Shown piece after piece: positions 34,422 to 64,000 of a stretch of DNA of 64,000 bases. Both the position numbers and the translations under genes were made by a program. Where the stretch lies: NCBI GenBank assembly GCA_014526335.1, contig JACTAT010000351.1, forward strand, positions 107,728 through 171,727, in the 5' to 3' direction. How positions within the stretch are numbered: position 1 is the stretch's first letter; every line of letters starts with the position of its first letter. The stretch comes from Chrysaora quinquecirrha. Its lineage: Eukaryota > Cnidaria > Scyphozoa > Semaeostomeae > Pelagiidae. The notes below the pieces were generated by a model. It saw nothing but the letters and a program-made list of their open reading frames with translations, ran no database searches and was not told the origin of the DNA.

Positions 34422-37400
34422 AATAACACAACACAGAAAGCTACATGGGTAGTTGTTGATGACAAGGATCTCCATGGTAACCCTTGCAATTTGATCTCTT
34501 GCAAACTAGCTGAATCCCTAGGCATCCTTTCTTTTAATGGCCCTCCAAGCCAAGTCAATGCAATCTCCAGCCATAATATTGACAACAATGACGTTGACAG
34601 CCTCAAAAGCAAAACCCAGCCATCCATTGCAAACATCCTGTCCAAGTATAAGGGTGTCTTTACGGGACTTGGAAAACTGAAGGCAAGCCCTGTACACTTT
34701 CATCTGAAACCCAATGCTAAACCTATAATTCAGCCACCACGGCAAATCCCACACCACCTCCAGCCCAACTTTGAGAAATTAATTCATGAGATGGAAAAGG
34801 ATGATGTTATCGAACAGCACTATGGGCCAGTCACGTGGCTTGCTAATCCAGTTTTAGTTCCTAAACCAGACGGAAGCATGAGAATCACAGTTGATCTTAG
34901 AGGCCTCAACCAAGCCCTGGATAACCCTCACTTGCCAATACCTCGCGTAGAAGACATCATGCCCATGTTCAAATGGAAAATTGGTTTTTAGCAAGCTTGA
35001 TCTCAAAACTGCCTTTCATCAACTTGAACTTGATGCAGCATCCCGCCCACTAACAGTTTTTCGGGCCGGTGACCGCCTCATGAGATATAAGCGCCTAACC
35101 ATGGGTACCTTGCCAGCATCTGGGGAACTAAACCAAAGATTTCGCCCCATTCTAGCCAACATACCAAATGCTGCTGTCATTCAGGATGACATTGTGATTG
35201 CAGCAACTGACATCACCAGCCACAACATCTCCCTGGAATATGTCCTTGCTGCCCTAGCAAATGCAGGACTAACAGTCAGCCCGAAAAAAATGCATCCTTG
35301 TTTCCACAGAAATTCCATTCTGGGGATTCCGAGTCACTAAAGATGGAATCAAACCCGATCAAGCGAAAGTCCACGCAGTCCACCACGCAGAAAGGCCGCA
35401 AAACAAAGATGAAGTCAAGTCATTCCTATGTATGATTCGATCAAATGGGCAATTTTTCCCAGATCTCGCAGCGGCAACAGCCAACCTCAGAGAGCTAACA
35501 AAAGACAACAAAACGTTTGTATGGTCTGAAGCCCATGAGACTGAATTCCAAAATCTCAAGGAGGCCTTCAATGAAGATGTCCTACTACGACATTACGATA
35601 CAACCGCCCCAACCTTTATCTTCGTTGATGCTCACTACACAGGCCTCTCTGCAATTCTCACGCAAGGGGCATCCATTGAGACTACAAAAGCAGTTGCTAT
35701 AGCATCGCGAACCACAACGGATGCTGAAAAAAATTATTCACAGCTTGATTTGGAAGCAACAACAATCGACTTCGGTCTCCGGCAGTTCCGGCACATTTCT
35801 TGTTGGAGGCCCACCAGCTACAGTTATCACTGATCAGCAGCCTCTAGTGTCACTGTGGACCTCAAAAAGAAAGCCACCATCTCGAATCGAACGCATCCTT
35901 CTTCGCCACCAAGACATCAACCATCGCGTTATTTGGCGTAAAGGAAAGGACAACCCAGCAGACTACACCAGTCGACATGCAATCCCCATTGACAAACTGC
36001 CTGCATGTATTAAGGAGGAAGCTAAAGAACACCAGAAACTCCTCTTTCTTCTCCATCAGCCAATCAGATCTTCAATCTCAGAGGAACGTCTGCATCAAGC
36101 TCAACTCAATGACAGACAATTAGAACGTCCACGCCACTTTATAGCACTTGCTCAAGCACCACAAAATGATCCAACACTTAAGGGTTTCAACAAAAACCTT
36201 TAGTGAACTTTCTATTGGCACAGATGAAATCATCTACAGAGGTGATAAAATTCTTCTACCACAGTCCCTCCACGACGAAGTCATTTCATTGGCTCATGCA
36301 GGATCACATGCAGGGCAAGATGCAGTGAAACGACGTATTCGCGCCCATTTCTGGTTCCCTGGCCTCGAAACTGCCGTAAAAGATCGCCTAGAAACATGCC
36401 ACGAATGCCAGATACACACAAGAAGCCCAACAAAAGTACCCCTTTCAAGCACACCGATTCCAGACCATCCTTGGGATTCTGTCTCACTGGACTTGTTTGG
36501 ACATTTGCCAGACAAATCTCACATCCTCGTCAGCCGCCGTAATCACTCCAGATTTCCAGATGCGAAAATAGTCCGTTCAACAAGTGCTCGACACGTGCTC
36601 AACCTAAAACATCTTTGTTAACCCAAAAGAACACAAAGCGGATAACGGTCCACCATTCAACAGCCAGGAGTTCAAAGATTTCTCCACTGCAAGAGGAATA
36701 TCGGTCAAGCACTCCTTCCCATACCATCCCCAAGGAAATGAGGCTGAATGCTTTATGAAGCCTCTGGGTAAAGCAGTCAAAGTTGCTCTGGATACAAACA
36801 AACCAGTTCAAGAAGCAGTCGACGACCTTCTAACTGGCTATTGCTCTACACCACACCCAGCAACAGGACTGGCCCCCGGAGACAGACATGCTCTTTCGAG
36901 GCGGCTACCACAACAGATTTCCAAAAAGGCCCACTGTCACAGAGCAACACATCAAAGACGCCAAAAATCGTGACAAAGAGCACAAAACTGCAGCGAACGC
37001 CAAACAAAACGCTTCCAGATGGAGAAAATATCCCAACATCATCCAAGGAAACGAAGTCCTTGCCATGCGCTTCAAAGGAACGTCAAAGTTCAAATCCTTC
37101 TACGAACAAACTTCGTACATCGTCATTGACGTAAAGGGAACGCAATACACACTACTTTCCAGTGACACAAAACGTCGAAGGCAGCCAATAATTCGCCATA
37201 CCTCACAAATAAAGCTATATCAACAGCCTGCTCCAACCATGCCACCTCACTCCAGGCCTGCTCCAACCAAACTACAACACTGTGATAGAGCATACGATCT
37301 GCTAAGCAACGCAAGACGCAGAAATAACTCAACAGCTATCACCCAAAATAACCCTCCAGAACATTCAGCCAACAACAACTCTGAAGCTGATCCAATCGGG

Positions 37401-37562
37401 GAGCCACCAGCCCAACAGGACCCAGCAGAAAGCTCTGCCAATGATCAACATGAAACCCAAAGAGTCGAACCTGAAGTTACGTTCTGCCATCCACAACAAC
37501 AATCTGTAGGAGACGGGAGAAGTAATACTGTCAGATCAAGAAAGACATTTAAAAACAAATAA
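34422..37562 (+). pseudogene. Ty3 pol: RT, RNase H, integrase, broken by frameshifts
   Basis: Successive frames 34491-34991, 34981-35340, 35341-35833, 35721-36203, 36148-36621 and 36888-37562 cover pol. RT blocks: L-V-P-K-P-D-G-S-M-R-I-T-V-D-L-R, F-S-K-L-D-L-K-T-A-F-H-Q, and V-I-Q-D-D-I-V-I in place of Y-x-D-D. RNase H: F-V-D-A-H-Y-T-G-L-S-A-I-L-T and W-R-K-G-K-D-N-P-A-D-Y-T-S-R. The integrase zinc finger has A-G-S-H-A-G-Q-D and C-H-E-C-Q, then D-L-F-G-H-L-P. At least five frame changes show it is dead. The last frame is a hydrophilic C-terminal tail without a clear chromodomain. Confidence 0.75.
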
Positions 37563-37621
37563 CCAAAAAATAATTTCCTGCTCGAACAATGTACAAGAAA
37601 GCAAATGGAAAAGGAGAGTGA

Positions 37622-37769
37622 TATTGCATAGCAACTTTCGTTTTATTTTGTTAATTAGTTCTAACCTCGTTTTGTTTTGTTATCTTATGTAGCCTCGCTT
37701 GTAGGCAAGATGGGGATGAGAGCTCATGGCTGACATGGAAATGTTTCTATGAATTTACACACTGTTTTA
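37622..37769 (+). repeat. 3' LTR of the Ty3-type element
   Basis: 148 bp, lacking seven bases (TAGTTTC region) present in the 5' LTR. Followed by GATTT. Confidence 0.88.
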
Positions 37770-37989
37770 GATTTAAATCCCTAGATTTAAATCCCTACGC
37801 GTGTTGGTAAAGTCTGATGCCCAACATGCTGTTAGTTTTACCTGATGGTAAGTGCACGTCCTTGGACTGACGTGTACAATATCGATGAACGTCACTATTA
37901 ATTGTCAGAGTTTTTGTCAGATATTGTGCAGCGTTTCCTTGCAAGCATTTGTGAATTTGATTTACTCTATGTACAAATCGTCTCTTATC

Positions 37990-39590
37990 CATAGTTAGCC
38001 AGCCCAGCTCATTGATTGTCGATTAAATACTATCATACTTGCGCTTCTTTGTGACAACTCTGGCCGCAAAGTTCTGAGATCTTTGTACTCTTTGCAGCTC
38101 TTACTTACAGGCATTTCCATAAACTATATCGCAATAGTCAAGAGTTGATGTATAGGATACTTTGACTAAGTTTTCGAATGTTTTCGGATTCATGCATTTC
38201 CTAATTTTAGTTAGTTGTATGAGCTTTCCATTACATTTGTTTGTGATACTTTTTATGTGTGTATCCCATCTAAGGTTCTGATCAATAACCAGACCTAGAT
38301 TTTTGCTACTTCTGCCCTGGTCAAAATGTTGTTATCAATTTCAATTTTGGAGAACTCTTCAGGAATTCTCTTTAACATGGCTGCTGTGCCAATCAGCATG
38401 TATTTAAACTTGTCTGGATTGACTTTCAACTTATTGTGAGTAAGCCACTATATGAGAATATGAACATCATCCTGGACCTGCATATGTGCTACCGAAATCA
38501 GATTTGCAGGTGCAGCATTGTACATCTGGGTATCATCAGCATATCCATGGAGATGAGTTGGAAATGGTGAAGGCCTTGTGTTTTCTTCAAGTGCTAATGG
38601 TAAGTCATTGAGATAAATGATAAAAAGAACTGGACCTAGAACAGATCCTTGAGGGACAGCACATTCAAAGTGCGATTCCTTAGAAAGTTTGCCATCCACC
38701 TTAACATGTTGAACTCTACATGATAGATAACTTTTGAACCAGAATACTGAATGGTAATCAAAACCATACTTTGATAGTTTGACAAGCAATTTGTTGTGGT
38801 CAGCTGTACTAAATGCTTTACTAAGGTCTGTGAGTATAAGTGACGTAACAAGACCTCTTTCCATGTTTCTTAGAATGTCATCTGTGTTCTTAATTAAGGC
38901 AGTTTGTGGTTGAATGATATCTTCAATATCCAAAAAAGTTCTTGTTAAATAGACTATTAGTCGCAAGGTACCTCATAACCTGATAACAAACAGTTTTCTC
39001 TATTATCTTGGAGAGCAATTGTAGTAGTGAGATAGGCCTGTAATTTGCAATGTCATCTTTGGATCCATTTTTGAAGATAGGAGAAATGACTGCAGTTTTC
39101 CACACTACTCAGCTGTGCAATTAATGGTGCAACTATTTCTATAACTGGTTTGAAAGACCTCACACATATACTATCTATGCCACCTGCCTTATTTGTTGGT
39201 ATATTTGATACTATCCTGATAAAATCCTTTGTCGAGACTGTATTAAATGAAAATTTGTTTGTGTGATTGGGAAAATGAGTTATCAGGCTCTTCTTGGCTT
39301 TTCTAAGTTGCCTTTGTGTTTTTTTACCAATGCATGCAAAGTAATTGTTAAACTCATTTGCAAGAGTTCTTTTGTTTGAATATGATGGAAGGTTAGCTTG
39401 TTTCTTCTTGGGTAATATTCTGGAGATTGCTTTCCATAACTGTTTATTGTCATGTAAGTTTTCGTTTATCAGATTTGAGAAACGTTTGTTCGCAGAGGGC
39501 CAATACTCTCCAGTGTTAAACGGTCCTTTTTGATGCCAGTACTCAATGGTCCTAGAGATCTTAAGGGTCCACGTCCTAGGGTCTTGTTTT
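37990..39590 (-). pseudogene. 5'-truncated LINE reverse transcriptase (Jockey/CR1-like)
   Basis: Minus-strand frames from about 39590 to 37990 read, in order, [75 protein letters not shown]. These are non-LTR RT blocks with the Y-A-D-D site. Several frameshifts and stops are present, and no endonuclease is seen. Confidence 0.8.
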
Positions 39591-39599
39591 TTCAGAATG

Positions 39600-39808
39600 C
39601 CTTATTGTGAAATCGCCTTTTAGCCCTCTTTTCGCTCTAGCGATTTGGATTCACTGAGAACAATAGAAATCATCTAGAGTCAGACATCTAGCCTCTTCGG
39701 CGCTCTATATCATTGTCCTTTTATTAGATACATTTTGGCACAATTCCAAAATCTAAATCTGGTCACAGTCCTACCGGTAGTTTTCGTTTCACTTTTAAAT
39801 CGTCGAAA
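39600..39808 (+). promoter_or_regulatory. Probable promoter/5' UTR of the decarboxylase gene
   Basis: Non-coding 200 bases between the LINE fragment and the ATG at 39809 (GTCGAAAATGAATGC). I see no clear TATA or Inr. Confidence 0.35.
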
Positions 39809-62482
<22,674 letters not shown>

Positions 62483-63253
62483 GTAATAAGTAATATTAAT
62501 TGTATATTTATATCTACAATATATACTGGGGCAAAATGCACGGAAATGCTAGTTTTTCTCGAAAATCACAGAAAAACCTCGTTGCGTAGCAAAATGTCAC
62601 GACAGGTAATATGTTTAGAAGCTATATTTCTCATCCCAATTGTGTCTTAATATGTTGTGCCAAGTTTGGTTGTTGTAACTTTCATGGTTTACATACACGA
62701 TTTACTGAGCACATCCTTCCAGCCGCTAGCGTCATGCCTGGCAACACACCGCAAGTGTCTTGCAGTATGACGCTCGAGATGACATCTTCTAAGCCATAGA
62801 TATTTTGATTTAATGAAATATTATCACCGAAACCATCACAGTTATTTTACATATGCTTTGCTCGAAAATTTCCATATAGAGGGTGATGCAAATTTGGTTT
62901 TTTTCTTCTAATGGAGTGTACGCAAGTTTTCAAATACAATTTATGAACTACGTCCGCCTGGTTGTAGTCGATTTATTAACCTCACGTCGTACATTCAGTC
63001 AGAAGTTTAACTTTGTTTTTTTATCTTTGTAGGGCAGGTTTTGGATTATAAGGTATTGACCGCTTTCAGAATTTAATCGTTTTCTATTAGTAGCTTGGTG
63101 CTTCAAGCAACTCAACCTAAACGATTCATTGCAAAAATTAGTAGAAAGCCATTTGTAATTTTGTAGAAGTTCCTCAACAAGCCTCGGATGCAAATTTTGT
63201 TTTATGTTGATCAGCAACTTTTGAATGAGTTTCATAGCAATATTTCCGACAAT
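62483..63253. other. Intron 11, no exon found
   Basis: No reading frame here resembles the next conserved decarboxylase segment (the P-L-G-R-R-F region), so the next exon lies beyond the window. Confidence 0.5.
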
Positions 63254-63700
63254 CAGTGGTGATTTCAAGGGGAGCTCAGGGGGCGGAGGCCCCCTTTTTA
63301 AAATTATGCTCGATTTCGGTGGGGGGCTCAGCCCCCTAATACTTTTGCATTGATCATGCTTTGAAGAATCTTCTGTGTCTATAAACTTGCTTTATTTGCA
63401 AAGATCTTGACGTACAATGTACAGTAGTTGTTTTTTCCTTTTCCTAGTACCTTTTTGAGTTGTGTCGATTCTTGAAGGCTGCATTGCTTGCCAAAACTCC
63501 TGTTTTTCGGACATCCCTTAAACTTGTTCCACCATATTCATGGTTATTAGTAACAGCTTTCTACACAGTTTCGTTGTTTAAGCACTTGGTTGTTATATTT
63601 TTATCGACTCAAATATGGGTGTGGTCACAAGTACCCACACCCCTTCTTATGACGTCAACCCCGGAGCCCCCCTTGTTGAATTTTTTAGAAATCACCACTG
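63254..63700. mobile_element. Probable hAT-type MITE
   Basis: Starts CAGTGGTGATTTC and ends with its exact complement (63688-63700). Sub-terminal GGGGGCGGAGGCCCCC and GGGGGGCTCAGCCCCC are hairpin-prone. The flanking 8-mers CCGACAAT and CCTTCAAT agree in 6 of 8, which would suit an aged hAT target duplication. Any ORF inside is doubtful. Confidence 0.55.
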
Positions 63701-64000
63701 CCTTCAATCATTGCAGCACGTCAACAAACCTGGTTGATTTGTTTGAGATAAACTCGTCTCGATTATTGTATTCTAAAAGGATGTTTCAACCATAGAGAGT
63801 GAAAACGTGCTCTACATGTCCGCCATTATCCAAGACAAACTCTCCTCGATAACGAGGCTACATGTATACAATTAATCAACAGTAAACAGTAAATAAACAA
63901 AACAGTAACATAAGAAATGTCATTTAGCATTATAATATCACCCCTCTTCCTGGGGAGTTCGTTTTTGAAGACACTGTTCTAGAAGTTCTTTCGTCTGGTT
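63701..64000. other. Intron sequence to the window end
   Basis: Nothing recognised; presumably still intron 11 of the decarboxylase gene. Confidence 0.4.

Larger units (their letters stand above)
33063..37769 (+). mobile_element. Ty3-type LTR retrotransposon, complete outline but decayed
   Basis: LTRs 33063-33217 and 37622-37769 (about 150 bp, TATTGC...GTTTTA) are flanked by the 5 bp target duplication GATTT (33058-33062 and 37770-37774). A presumed primer-binding site (CTGGCGACAAGCAGCGA) follows the left LTR and a purine tract (AAATGGAAAAGGAGAG) precedes the right one. Domain order gag, protease, RT, RNase H, integrase is Ty3/gypsy. The LTRs differ by several substitutions and a 7 bp gap. 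Confidence 0.88.

Noticed and set aside
38448..39105. Reading this LINE fragment as the same family as 46164-51542
   Set aside because: The RT blocks differ clearly (Q-M-Y after Y-A-D-D, different flanking residues), so they are separate families.
63460..63795. 111-codon frame near the window end as a possible next decarboxylase exon
   Set aside because: Its sequence has no decarboxylase features and it overlaps a probable MITE.

Overview
This is a 64 kb, AT-rich eukaryotic window with spliced genes (GT..AG introns, compatible phases) and many transposable elements. There are no operons or ribosome binding sites. Repeat content (Penelope-like elements with GIY-YIG nucleases, BEL/Pao, Ty3, CR1-like LINEs ending in a C-x-C-x-x-C tail, a KDZ-type element) and an aromatic amino-acid decarboxylase gene broken into very small exons suggest a marine invertebrate. 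My best guess is a cnidarian; this is inference.

Region 1 (about 1-29,230) is a tandem array of a gene I do not recognise. The repeat unit is about 3.7-4.0 kb and is transcribed on the minus strand. Each complete unit has four exons coding a Ser/Asp/Glu-rich, apparently nuclear protein, a long ATC/ATT microsatellite in intron 2, and upstream a cluster of three CRE-like sites. Copy 1 looks intact in exons 2-4. The others carry a frameshift, a lost splice donor, a nonsense codon, a lost start or a transposon truncation. The array has been opened by a 3 kb insert containing a dead Penelope-like element (8161-11218), by a 236 bp MITE present in one copy only (14251-14486), and by a 9.9 kb DNA transposon with 114 bp terminal inverted repeats (16657-26572). 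That transposon holds two convergent multi-exon genes: a plus-strand gene resembling the Cys-cluster/N-terminal half of KDZ transposases, and a minus-strand gene with an OTU/vertnin-like look.

Region 2 (29,230-39,600) is repeats: a 51 bp minisatellite, a second Penelope GIY-YIG fragment, a 20 bp minisatellite, a TTAA-flanked piggyBac-like MITE, a complete but decayed Ty3-type LTR retrotransposon with a 5 bp target duplication, and a 5'-truncated LINE.

Region 3 (39,809 to the window end) is one plus-strand aromatic-L-amino-acid-decarboxylase-like gene, with 11 exons visible and the C-terminal exons beyond the window. Its introns contain a LINE fragment, a foldback element, a near full-length CR1-like LINE, a perfect (TA) tract, a minus-strand hammerhead ribozyme inside a 50 bp perfect inverted repeat, a near-complete BEL/Pao retrotransposon, an L1/RTE-like RT fragment and more MITEs. 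The PLP-lysine exon reads N-A-T-K-S where the family has N-P-H-K-W.

The most notable items are the hammerhead motif, whose predicted cleavage site coincides with the boundary of the inverted repeat, the KDZ-like element and its second gene, the tandem gene array, and the altered decarboxylase active site.
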